Assembly: GCA_002477625.1 (NCBI GenBank)
Contig: DLQQ01000058.1
Span: 70,693-85,654, forward strand
Source of the DNA: Candidatus Arcticimaribacter sp. UBA7428
GTDB lineage: Bacteria; Bacteroidota; Bacteroidia; Flavobacteriales; Flavobacteriaceae
Length of the DNA: 14,962 nucleotides
Direction: 5' to 3'
The position numbers and the translations under genes are program-made. This document shows, piece by piece, positions 7,185 to 14,003 of this stretch (the first letter of the stretch is position 1; each line of letters starts with the position of its first letter). Below the pieces are notes generated by a model. That model was not told where the DNA came from. It did no database searches and worked only from the letters and a program-made list of their open reading frames with translations.

Positions 7185-8075
7185 ATGTTTTGGATGAAGA
7201 TACTATTTTCGCACATACTTTATAACGACATCCAATATCAATTTTGGCTTTTGAAAAAAAAACTAATCTATTTTTTATCTTCCATTTTCCCCAACTTGTT
7301 TGTTTCTATTGCGTACAAACACCTAACAAGCCCTCAAGTTCATACGCTACGCCCGCACGAAGCTCTTATGTTGAACAAAGCTAAACAAACTGAATTTCCT
7401 TTTGAAGATTTTATCATACAAACCTATCGCTGGGGTACAGGATCTAAAACGGTTCTACTTGTTCACGGTTGGGAAGGACAGGCTGGGAATTTTGCAGATT
7501 TAATCAAAGTTTTAATCGCTGATGATTACACGGTTTATGCCTTTGATGGTCCAGGACATGGAGCTAGTTCAAAGGGCAAAACCAGCCTCTTTAAATTCAG
7601 TAAGCTCGTGGGTGCTTTGATTTGTAAATACGCTATAAAAAAAATAGTAAGTCACTCTTTTGGGGGTGTTGCAACTACGGTTTTTCTGGGGAACTCTCCA
7701 GAAATTGTAATTGATCGCTATGTATTGTTTACCACACCCAACCGATTTGAAAATCGAATTCAGTTTGTAGCAGAAATGGTGGGTGTATGCGATCGAGTTA
7801 TAAAGCTGCTTATTAAAAAGATCGAACAAGAAGAAGGAATTATAGTCAGTGAAATGAATGTTGCAGCATATGCTGTAAAATCTCAAGTTAAAAAAGCACT
7901 CATCTTACACGATACAAATGACCGCGTTTTATCGGTTGAGCAATCAAAGGAAGTCAACGCCCATTGGGAAGAAGCTACTTTGGAAGAGGTAACGGGAACA
8001 GGGCACTACAGAATATTGAGAACAGAGTCTGTATTGAAGAGGGCCTTGTCTTTTTTAAATGGCACGTCTAATTAA
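7185..8075 (+). CDS. Alpha/beta hydrolase family protein
   Basis: This is a serine hydrolase of the alpha/beta fold, 296 residues in the longest ATG reading. Visible features are VLLVHGWEGQAGNF (90-103, with the oxyanion-hole HGWEG), YAFDGPGHGASS (118-129), the nucleophile elbow SHSFGG (156-161, Ser158), LHDTNDRV (241-248, Asp246 as the acid) and GTGHYRILR (271-279, catalytic His274). The elbow has Ser rather than Gly in the first position of GxSxG, which occurs in some families. The substrate is unknown. The start is doubtful. The ATGs at 7185 and 7194 leave only 7-16 bp to the divergent amidohydrolase start. A TTG at 7251 (residue 23, followed by KKKLIYFLSS) gives a more family-like N-terminus and a normal divergent spacer. 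The next Met (62) would cut into conserved sequence. Its 3' end is 6 bp from the convergent DegT-family gene. Confidence 0.82.
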   Translation: MFWMKILFSHILYNDIQYQFWLLKKKLIYFLSSIFPNLFVSIAYKHLTSPQVHTLRPHEALMLNKAKQTEFPFEDFIIQTYRWGTGSKTVLLVHGWEGQAGNFADLIKVLIADDYTVYAFDGPGHGASSKGKTSLFKFSKLVGALICKYAIKKIVSHSFGGVATTVFLGNSPEIVIDRYVLFTTPNRFENRIQFVAEMVGVCDRVIKLLIKKIEQEEGIIVSEMNVAAYAVKSQVKKALILHDTNDRVLSVEQSKEVNAHWEEATLEEVTGTGHYRILRTESVLKRALSFLNGTSN

Positions 8076-8081
8076 TTAAAA

Positions 8082-9212
8082 TTACCCCAAAAACTCCTTT
8101 ACCTTGAGCGTAATATGCTCCACTTGATCTAAGGTCAATTCAGAATGCATGGGAAGGGAAATCACTTCTTTCACTAGTTGATTAGTAACTTTAAAATCTG
8201 CCTCGTTGTAACCGTCATGCGTATAGGCTTTTTGCAAATGCAAGGGCACAGGATAATACACCCCACACGGAATGTCATTAGCATTAAGAAATTGCACTAA
8301 GCCGTCTCGGTCGTGGTTTATGATTCTTAAGGTGTACTGATGAAATACATGTGAATTACAATCTGCAAGTCGAAAGGGGGTTATGATGTTCGGATGATTA
8401 GAAAGTAACTGTGAGTAAAGAATCGCAGCTGTTTTTCTTCGTTCGTTATAATAATCGAGATACTGTAATTTAATTTTAAGCACCGCTGCCTGGAGGGAAT
8501 CCAGTCGTGAATTCACGCCAACTACATCGTGGTAGTAGCGCGTGTACATTCCGTGGTTTACTATGCCCCGAATGAGGTGTGCTAAGTCGTCGTCGTTAGT
8601 GAAAATTGCTCCCCCATCACCATAGGCCCCAAGATTTTTAGACGGGAAAAAAGAAGTAGCTGCAACATGACCAATGGTACCCGTCTTTGCTTTTGTTCCG
8701 TCTTTGTGTGTATAGGTTGCTCCTATACCTTGTGCATTATCTTCAATCACAAACAGATCGTGCTTGTGAGCCAATTCCATGATTTCATCCATGGGAGCAC
8801 TTTGTCCAAAAAGATGTACTGGAATTATTGCCTTGGTTTTAGACGTAATTGCTTTTTCAATTTCAGCAGGCCTGATGTTAAAGGTTTTCGGGTCTACATC
8901 AACCAAAACTGGGGTAAGGTTTAATAAACCTATTACTTCCACGGTGGCAGCAAAAGTAAAATCTGCCGTTATGATTTCATCCCCTGGCTTTAATCCTAAG
9001 CCCATCAAGGCAATTTGTAAAGCATCGGTTCCGTTGGCACATGGAATTACGTGCTTAACACCCAGATAAGCCTCTAAATCTGCTTGAAATTCTCGAACGG
9101 CAGGTCCATTAATAAATGAAGTAGTTTCTAGTACCTCTTGCAAAGCGAGATCAACTTCAGGTTTTATGAATGCGTATTGACCTTTGAGGTCTACCATTTG
9201 GATTTTTTTCAT
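8082..9212 (-). CDS. DegT/DnrJ/EryC1/StrS family sugar aminotransferase
   Basis: This 376-residue PLP enzyme belongs to the nucleotide-sugar aminotransferase family, which converts keto-sugars into amino-sugars for LPS, capsule or glycoprotein glycans. Landmarks are FINGPAVREFQADLEAYLG (33-51), CANGTDALQIAL (58-69, phosphate binding), ADFTFAATVEVI (83-94), PVHLFGQSAPMDEI (131-144), VIEDNAQGIGATY (155-167, Asp158 and Gln161 holding PLP), SFFPSKNLGAYGDGGAI (187-203, Schiff-base Lys192) and NSRLDSLQAAVL (234-245). The pattern resembles WbpE-type enzymes acting on 3-keto-GlcNAcA nucleotides, but specificity cannot be read safely and no partner dehydrogenase or acetyltransferase is nearby. It is divergent from the Kdo transferase gene waaA with an 89-bp spacer carrying promoter-like elements on both strands, which supports an envelope-polysaccharide role. 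Confidence 0.92.
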   Translation of the reverse strand: MKKIQMVDLKGQYAFIKPEVDLALQEVLETTSFINGPAVREFQADLEAYLGVKHVIPCANGTDALQIALMGLGLKPGDEIITADFTFAATVEVIGLLNLTPVLVDVDPKTFNIRPAEIEKAITSKTKAIIPVHLFGQSAPMDEIMELAHKHDLFVIEDNAQGIGATYTHKDGTKAKTGTIGHVAATSFFPSKNLGAYGDGGAIFTNDDDLAHLIRGIVNHGMYTRYYHDVVGVNSRLDSLQAAVLKIKLQYLDYYNERRKTAAILYSQLLSNHPNIITPFRLADCNSHVFHQYTLRIINHDRDGLVQFLNANDIPCGVYYPVPLHLQKAYTHDGYNEADFKVTNQLVKEVISLPMHSELTLDQVEHITLKVKEFLG

Positions 9213-9216
9213 CGAG

Positions 9217-9237
9217 CAAATTTAATAGACAAATTTA
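9217..9237 (-). promoter_or_regulatory. Tandem -7-like elements upstream of the DegT-family gene
   Basis: Two exact copies of TAAATTTG lie on the minus strand at 9230-9237 and 9217-9224, 13 bp apart. The distal copy fits a promoter with a leader of about 10 nt. The proximal copy would start transcription at or on the ATG, so it may be a leaderless promoter, a decoy or part of a repeated operator. No -33 TTG is clear. Confidence 0.42.
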
Positions 9238-9275
9238 AAAAAAGGATTCTTCTTTCATGGGATTCTCAGATAAAC

Positions 9276-9283
9276 TATTTTTG
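9276..9283 (+). promoter_or_regulatory. Candidate -7 promoter element of waaA
   Basis: TATTTTTG is an exact TAnnTTTG match 18 bp upstream of the waaA ATG at 9302. The spacer to the divergent DegT-family gene thus has matching elements on both strands. No -33 TTG is obvious. Confidence 0.48.
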
Positions 9284-9301
9284 AAGCTAGAATAAGGAAC
9301 T

Positions 9302-10531
9302 ATGTTGTACTCTTTTGGAATAGAAATCATCTTGCTTTTTGTACGGGTGCTCGCGCTTTTTTCTAAAAAAACAGCACACTTTTTGAAAGTACGAGCTAAC
9401 AGCCTAGAAACAATTCAATCCAAAATCAGTGTAAACGATCAGGTGTTGTGGTTTCATTGTGCCTCCCTTGGTGAATTTGAGCAAGCACGCCCACTAATCG
9501 AGTCTTGTAAAAAAGATTTTCCAAACCATAGGATTGCGCTTACGTTTTTTTCACCCTCAGGCTATGAGGTGCAAAAAAATTATGCTTTTGCAGATGTGGT
9601 GACTTACCTCCCACTCGATCGTAAAAAATCAGTTCTGAGATTCATTGAAGCCTTACGCCCACAAGTACTGTTTTTAATTAAATATGAATTTTGGCCCAAT
9701 TTGATCAGCGAACTTCAAAAACAAAAGATTCCAGTTTTTTCTGTTGCTAGTATTTTTAGAGAGCAACAATTGTTTTTCAAACCTTGGGGGTTTTACATGA
9801 AAAACATATTGAAAAAGATCGACTTCTTTTTTGTTCAAAACGAAGCCTCTCAGAAATTACTTAGCTCTGTTGGAATTGAAAATACTCTAGTAATTGGAGA
9901 TACCCGAACAGATCGTGTGTTGGACATTTTAAACCAAGACAATACGAATGAAACAATCGCAGACTTCATTCAAGACCAGTACTGTTTTGTTGTCGGGAGC
10001 AGTTGGCCAGAGGATGTTGCTATCCTATCGAAAACAATTGATTCAAAATCCAATTTAAAAACAATAATTGCCCCGCATAATGTAGATGAAGCGTCCTTAT
10101 GTCAGGTAGAACTTTCATTCCATAAAACTGTGATACGTTGGAGTGATTTGTCTCAGCAAAAAAAAGAAGATGCAGACATTCTCCTGATAGACTGCATTGG
10201 GATTCTGACAAAAATATACAGCTATGCCGATATTGCTTATGTGGGTGGTGCTATGGGAACAAAAGGGCTTCACAACACCCTAGAGCCAGCGGTTTTTGGG
10301 ATTCCTATACTCATAGGGAAAAACTATACACGCTATCAAGAGGTACAAGATTTAGTAGCTTTAGGAGGAATTGTAAGTGTTGACTCTTCTCTTTTATTTG
10401 AAAATGAATTTTCGAAAATAGTCGCGGATAAAAACCTTCAAAAAGAAATGGGATTAACGAATTTGAACTACATCAAAAAACAAGCTGGTGCTACTTCAAA
10501 AATTCTATTGAAATTAAAAGAAGTTTATTAA
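9302..10531 (+). CDS. waaA: 3-deoxy-D-manno-octulosonic acid (Kdo) transferase
   Basis: WaaA adds Kdo from CMP-Kdo to lipid A precursor at the cytoplasmic face of the inner membrane, an essential step of LPS core assembly in most Gram-negatives. The 409 residues match the family length. Residues 3-21 form an N-terminal membrane anchor. The acceptor domain carries WFHCASLGEFEQARPLI (50-66, catalytic Glu58), TFFSPSGYE (81-89) and FLIKYEFWPNLI (124-135). The donor domain carries GDTRTDRV (199-206), VVGSSWPED (230-238), IIAPHN (255-260), YVGGAMGTKGLHNTLEPAVF (split over 313-332) and the GT-B carboxylate Glu328. Whether it adds one, two or more Kdo units cannot be read. It starts 89 bp from the divergent DegT-family gene, and the alkaline phosphatase gene follows 51 bp downstream with its own candidate promoter. 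Confidence 0.95.
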   Translation: MLYSFGIEIILLFVRVLALFSKKTAHFLKVRANSLETIQSKISVNDQVLWFHCASLGEFEQARPLIESCKKDFPNHRIALTFFSPSGYEVQKNYAFADVVTYLPLDRKKSVLRFIEALRPQVLFLIKYEFWPNLISELQKQKIPVFSVASIFREQQLFFKPWGFYMKNILKKIDFFFVQNEASQKLLSSVGIENTLVIGDTRTDRVLDILNQDNTNETIADFIQDQYCFVVGSSWPEDVAILSKTIDSKSNLKTIIAPHNVDEASLCQVELSFHKTVIRWSDLSQQKKEDADILLIDCIGILTKIYSYADIAYVGGAMGTKGLHNTLEPAVFGIPILIGKNYTRYQEVQDLVALGGIVSVDSSLLFENEFSKIVADKNLQKEMGLTNLNYIKKQAGATSKILLKLKEVY

Positions 10532-10555
10532 AGAGTAAGAAATAGTTTAGAATCA

Positions 10556-10563
10556 TTAATTTG
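10556..10563 (+). promoter_or_regulatory. Candidate -7 promoter element of the alkaline phosphatase gene
   Basis: TTAATTTG differs by one base from TAnnTTTG and is followed by GCAGCC, 19 bp upstream of the ATG at 10583. It lies in the short gap after waaA, suggesting separate control. No Pho-box-like repeat is seen. Confidence 0.38.
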
Positions 10564-10582
10564 CAGCCATATTAAATTTTTT

Positions 10583-11632
10583 ATGAAAAACATCATTTTC
10601 TTAATTTGCTTAACGTTTAGCCTAACCAGCATAACAGCTCAAGAAAAAGCACCAATCAACATCATTTTAATGATAGGAGATGGTATGGGGTTGAATCAGA
10701 TAACAGCAGGAATGTATTTCAACGGCAATAAAACTGCTTTAGAAGACTTCAGCAGTGTTGGTCTAGCAAAAACACATTCGTCAAATTCACTAGTGACCGA
10801 TTCTGCAGCCTCGGGAACCGCAATGGCTTCGGGAGTAAAAACACTCAATGGTGTAGTTGGGATAAGCTCCAAAAATAAAAAACCAAAATCGATTCTTGAA
10901 ATAAGTAAAGAAAAGGGTTATCAGACTGCCTTGATTGCTACTTCCAGTATAGTACATGCAACTCCTGCTTCGTTTTATGCCCATGTTGTTTCAAGAAAAG
11001 AATATGAAAACATCGCTCTACAAATGAGTACAAGTGTAGTAGACTACTTTATTGGCGGTGGAAAAAAGCATTTTAATGATCGGGAGGATAATAGAAATTT
11101 GATCAAGGAAATGAGTACTTACGATATTGTTTCCTCTTTATCAAGATTCGATAAATCAACCGCATCAAAAATCGGTCACTTCACCAATCGGGATGAGCCA
11201 AATAGAATCTTGGATGGTAGACTTCCATTAAAAGATGCTGTTCAAAGCGTTTTAAATAAGTTTGACCGTGATCAAAAGCCATTTTTCATGATGGTTGAGG
11301 GTTCACAAATCGACTGGGGTGGACATTCAAATGAAATAGAATATGTAATTTCTGAATTCAACGACTTTGATGCTGCTATCCAAACCGTATTAGATTACAC
11401 CCTAAAACATCCGAACACTTTAGTAGTTGTAACTGCTGATCACGAAACTGGAGGCTTAACAATCCCTAAGGGCGATATTAAAAAAATGCGCCCCAGTGTA
11501 GAGTTTTCTACCGTTGGTCATACTGCGTCTATGGTTCCCGTTTTCGCCAAAGGCCCGGCTGCTGATACTTTTTCTGGAATATACGACAACACATTGATTT
11601 TCAATAAAATGTTGGATGTTTTAAACGAGTAA
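10583..11632 (+). CDS. Exported alkaline phosphatase (PhoA superfamily)
   Basis: This is a 349-residue phosphomonoesterase of the PhoA type. It is exported: MKNIIFLICLTFSLTSITAQ (1-20) is a signal peptide. The full catalytic set is visible: Asp33 in MIGDGMG (30-36), the nucleophile Ser74 in VTDSAASGTAMASG (71-84), HATPASFYAH (125-134, with Thr127 as the metal-site position), Arg138 as the likely phosphate-binding Arg, Glu239, Asp244 and His248 in MVEGSQIDWGGH (237-248), Asp286 and His287 in TADHETGGL (284-292), and His313 in VGHTASMVP (311-319). At 349 residues it is about 100 shorter than E. coli PhoA, because the peripheral crown-type insertions are reduced. It probably releases phosphate from organic esters in the periplasm. 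I see no Pho-regulon signature, so phosphate control is only an expectation. Confidence 0.93.
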   Translation: MKNIIFLICLTFSLTSITAQEKAPINIILMIGDGMGLNQITAGMYFNGNKTALEDFSSVGLAKTHSSNSLVTDSAASGTAMASGVKTLNGVVGISSKNKKPKSILEISKEKGYQTALIATSSIVHATPASFYAHVVSRKEYENIALQMSTSVVDYFIGGGKKHFNDREDNRNLIKEMSTYDIVSSLSRFDKSTASKIGHFTNRDEPNRILDGRLPLKDAVQSVLNKFDRDQKPFFMMVEGSQIDWGGHSNEIEYVISEFNDFDAAIQTVLDYTLKHPNTLVVVTADHETGGLTIPKGDIKKMRPSVEFSTVGHTASMVPVFAKGPAADTFSGIYDNTLIFNKMLDVLNE

Positions 11633-11915
11633 ATGCGTGTAGAGTTTCTTATTAAAACCTCTCCTACCTTTCAAACACATCAAAGAACACAATACATATT
11701 GATTATCACTTCGGGAAGTTTTTTGAATATCCAAAATGATGTTTAAACCCAAGACCGTATTAAATAAGTTTTCTTTAACTGTAAAGCACAACACACATAT
11801 TTACTCAGTAATTCGTATAAACATCAATGGCTCCTGTTAAACAGGAGCCATCAACTTATACTTTTTAGAAATCAACATCAAAAACTGAGCTGTTGTATGT
11901 ATCAAATAAGTCCCC
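11633..11915. other. Gene-free intergenic stretch between convergent genes
   Basis: This 283-bp stretch separates the alkaline phosphatase and the convergent CotH-like gene. It holds no coding frame I would support. It contains one strong hairpin (11827-11851) and the start of a second, weaker inverted repeat at 11903-11922 that runs into the stop codon of the CotH-like gene. The first 190 bases show no recognisable RNA gene or repeat. Confidence 0.6.
11827..11851. terminator. Perfect 11-bp hairpin, probable bidirectional terminator
   Basis: ATGGCTCCTGT and ACAGGAGCCAT are perfect reverse complements around a TAA loop. The hairpin lies between the convergent ends of the alkaline phosphatase and CotH-like genes, which suggests termination from both sides. 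The plus-strand tail is only moderately T-rich (a run of five Ts about 15 nt later) and the minus-strand tail has no T run, so the termination mechanism is not certain. Confidence 0.55.
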
Positions 11916-11922
11916 TTATTTG
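11903..11922 (-). repeat. Inverted repeat overlapping the stop codon of the CotH-like gene
   Basis: CAAATAAG and CTTATTTG pair over 8 bp with a TCCC loop. The stop codon of the minus-strand gene (11918-11916) is inside one arm. There is no downstream T run, so it is more likely a 3'-end stabilising structure than a classical terminator, or chance. Confidence 0.35.
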
Positions 11923-12932
11923 GTTCTCATTTGATCCATTATTTTTGATTGGAATAATTTATCACTCTCAATTACATCAAAGAACGAAGCAATATAATCT
12001 ACAACTTCTTGGTGCTCTTTTGGATTGTCAAATTGCGGTTTAAAACCATCTATAATAGCAAAGAAAGCTTCTTTATTATTCAAGAATTGTGCACGAACAT
12101 CATTCATTAAAGCTTCATCTCTTTTAAAACCTCTATAGGCTCTCTCTTGAATGTCTTTAAGACCGAGTGCTTCGTTTGCAACCGCATAGCTAGGGTCAAC
12201 TAAACCAGACATGTCAAAATCATAGGGCAATGGAATGATTTGCTTGTTAGCATAAAGCAATTTCCCGTTGTGCTGGTAAGCGACAGAGAAATCCGTATTA
12301 CCAATCATATATTGGAAAAAGATATTTTGAACAGAAGCTTCTGCATTCATTGACAAGGGGTGGATGAATCGTTCAAAAACCTTACCACCAAAGCGCTTAG
12401 CCACATTTTTATCGTCTTCGATGAAGAAGCCGTTAAGATCGTGTTTTACGGTTTTCTTTCTCTTTATTTCATCAAAATCAATGGTAACTTGTCTCGTCTT
12501 AAAGTGATAAGGTGAAATAAGCTCAAACAACTTATAACCAATTAATTCTTTAAGAATATTATCATTTTTATTTTTCTCTTGGAGACATGGAATAACTAAT
12601 TTTAATTTTTTATTTCCTTTAAAAATAGTCTCTTTAGCAGCCGATTTCTTAATCTTCATTTTGATCGGAGGGAAATAACAGGTTGATCTTCTGAAGTTAC
12701 CACGAGCACGCACACCTACATTAATGTCATTCCAAGCACCGTCTAGGGTTTGGTATTTCATTGTGGTATCGAAAAAAATCGTGTCGTTATCATTCTTCTT
12801 GAGATCACGATTTGAAAAACTGATCTGTATAGGAATGATGTCTTGAGTTTGGAAAAGAACCTTGGGCTCTTCTTGTGCAAAAACAAGGGTAGTTGCACAC
12901 AACATAATTAATAATGTCTTCATTGGTTGCAT
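11916..12932 (-). CDS. Secreted CotH-like (kinase-fold) protein of unknown role
   Basis: This 338-residue protein starts with a signal peptide (MKTLLIMLCATTLVFAQ from Met4; either the ATG at 12932 or the one at 12923 may be used). The body resembles the CotH kinase-fold family. GVRARGNFRRSTC (73-85) corresponds to the RGN motif, then PPIKMKI (88-94), KLKLVIP (109-115) and NILKELIGYKLFELISP (125-141). After these come LNGFFIED (166-173), VQNIFFQYMIGNTDFSV (201-217) and IPLPYDFDMSGLVDPSYA (233-250). Asp214 and the Asp pair 238/240 occupy the positions of the CotH metal/ATP acidic residues. The match is by motif order, not by whole-sequence identity, so kinase activity is unproven. It may act in the periplasm or at the surface. 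It is divergent from the membrane protein at 12986, with a 53-bp spacer. Confidence 0.72.
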   Translation of the reverse strand: MQPMKTLLIMLCATTLVFAQEEPKVLFQTQDIIPIQISFSNRDLKKNDNDTIFFDTTMKYQTLDGAWNDINVGVRARGNFRRSTCYFPPIKMKIKKSAAKETIFKGNKKLKLVIPCLQEKNKNDNILKELIGYKLFELISPYHFKTRQVTIDFDEIKRKKTVKHDLNGFFIEDDKNVAKRFGGKVFERFIHPLSMNAEASVQNIFFQYMIGNTDFSVAYQHNGKLLYANKQIIPLPYDFDMSGLVDPSYAVANEALGLKDIQERAYRGFKRDEALMNDVRAQFLNNKEAFFAIIDGFKPQFDNPKEHQEVVDYIASFFDVIESDKLFQSKIMDQMRTK

Positions 12933-12958
12933 AGGATATATATAGTTAATAAATTTAT

Positions 12959-12966
12959 CAAATATA
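12959..12966 (-). promoter_or_regulatory. Candidate -7 promoter element of the CotH-like gene
   Basis: The minus strand reads TATATTTG, an exact TAnnTTTG match 26 bp upstream of the ATG at 12932. On the plus strand the same 53-bp spacer offers only TAAATTTA (12950-12957), one base off, for the divergent gene. Confidence 0.48.
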
Positions 12967-12985
12967 ACCTTTTAGAAATAAAAAC

Positions 12986-13723
12986 ATGAATCGGTACTTT
13001 TCTATCATCAATAAGCGGACATTATACACGCTAATCATATCACTAGCAGTACCTTACTTCTCATACAAACTAGGAGTTGTATATAATATTGACCTAACAT
13101 TGATTAGTATCGCAATTATTTTCCCTTTAGTTTTTGCTATTAGAGGTGCATTCAAAAGAAGAGAAAAAGCATTAGAGCATTTAAGTAGATTTCGAGGATC
13201 AATTTTAACCCTTCAACATTGTTTTGCAACCAACTCTAAACTAGAAGATGATAAAAAGAGTGAAATCCATAACACGCTAACAACCATAAGCGATAATCTA
13301 CTGAATCATCTAAAAAAAAGCAATGTAACAATACAAGAAGTTGATGCTTCAATAAACAAAATCGAACAATTTGTTCATGATAATGATGAGACTATTTCCG
13401 GTGGTTTTCGCTTGAAAATTTTTGGATTCATGCGTTCACTTCACGAAGGAGTAGAAAACTTAGAGGCAATTCACATTCACAGAACACCAATTAGTTTGAA
13501 AGCGTATTGTAAAGTTTTTATCTATATATTTCCTTTGATATATACCCCAACGATCATCAATAAAATTGGTTTTGAGAACCCAGAATGGATTACATATTTT
13601 GTTGTCATCGTAAGTGAATTTATATTAATTTCATTGTATAATATCCAAGATCAAATGGAATATCCTTTTGACAATGATGGATTGGATGATATTAAATTAG
13701 ATAGTTTCAAACTCGATCGCTAA
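12986..13723 (+). CDS. Four-helix membrane protein, possibly bestrophin-like
   Basis: This is a 245-residue integral membrane protein I cannot assign to a characterised family. Predicted helices lie at about 12-29, 35-52, 174-192 and 200-219. Between helices 2 and 3 is a 120-residue charged, helical cytoplasmic or periplasmic segment (about 55-170) with coiled-coil character. The C-terminal tail QDQMEYPFDNDGLDDIKLD (221-239) resembles the conserved acidic tail of bestrophin-type channels (an E-x-PF then D/E-rich stretch that forms a Ca2+ clasp in animal bestrophins). The two-plus-two helix layout also fits. This is an analogy from a short motif, so channel function is inference only. It is divergent from the CotH-like gene and ends 55 bp before a strong terminator. 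Confidence 0.68.
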   Translation: MNRYFSIINKRTLYTLIISLAVPYFSYKLGVVYNIDLTLISIAIIFPLVFAIRGAFKRREKALEHLSRFRGSILTLQHCFATNSKLEDDKKSEIHNTLTTISDNLLNHLKKSNVTIQEVDASINKIEQFVHDNDETISGGFRLKIFGFMRSLHEGVENLEAIHIHRTPISLKAYCKVFIYIFPLIYTPTIINKIGFENPEWITYFVVIVSEFILISLYNIQDQMEYPFDNDGLDDIKLDSFKLDR

Positions 13724-13777
13724 GGATGGATCGATAGCAAATTGAAATACCCGAAATGGGTCTTCAACTGATTGCAT

Positions 13778-13812
13778 AAAAAAAGCCTTCTGAGTTTCAG
13801 AAGGCTTTTTTT
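13778..13812. terminator. Strong bidirectional Rho-independent terminator
   Basis: Seven As, then GCCTTCTGA, loop GTT, TCAGAAGGC and seven Ts form a perfect palindrome with a 9-bp GC-containing core, extended to 16 bp by the A/T tracts. Each strand ends in a T run, so it can terminate both the plus-strand membrane-protein message and the minus-strand tRNA-Leu transcript. Confidence 0.9.
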
Positions 13813-13813
13813 G

Positions 13814-13895
13814 TGCGGGTGAAGGGACTCGAACCCCCAAGCCGTAAAGCACTAGATCCTAAGTCTAGCGTGTCTACCAATTTCACCACACCCGC
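13814..13895 (-). tRNA. tRNA-Leu (anticodon UAG)
   Basis: The minus strand folds into a class II tRNA of 82 nt. It has the acceptor stem GCGGGTG/CACCCGC, a D arm containing AAATTGGTAGA, and the anticodon stem CTAGA/TCTAG around the loop CTTAGGA. The anticodon TAG is at 13861-13859, and an extended variable arm and the T loop TTCGAGT follow. Leu is supported by the anticodon and by the long variable arm. CCA is not encoded (the 3' end is A then CA), so it must be added by the CCA-adding enzyme. The terminator begins one base past the discriminator, and a TATATTTG element sits 18 bp upstream. Confidence 0.96.
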
Positions 13896-13912
13896 AGTAA
13901 AAATTTACTGGG

Positions 13913-13920
13913 CAAATATA
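13913..13920 (-). promoter_or_regulatory. Candidate -7 promoter element of tRNA-Leu
   Basis: The minus strand reads TATATTTG, an exact TAnnTTTG match 17 bp before the first tRNA base at 13895. No -33 TTG is clear. Confidence 0.5.
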
Positions 13921-14003
13921 ATCAAGTTTTCATGAAAATAGTTTTTTAGTGAGAAAAAAACTCAATCTTTGTGAGAAATAAACAAACCAAAAGAGCAAGA
14001 CAT

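Noticed and set aside
8667..9069. Two plus-strand open frames inside the DegT-family gene
   Set aside because: They are antisense shadows of a gene with full family motifs on the minus strand.
13814..13895. tRNA-Leu as an integration site of a genomic island carrying the CotH-like and membrane-protein genes
   Set aside because: No direct repeat of the tRNA 3' end is found elsewhere in the window and no integrase is present.
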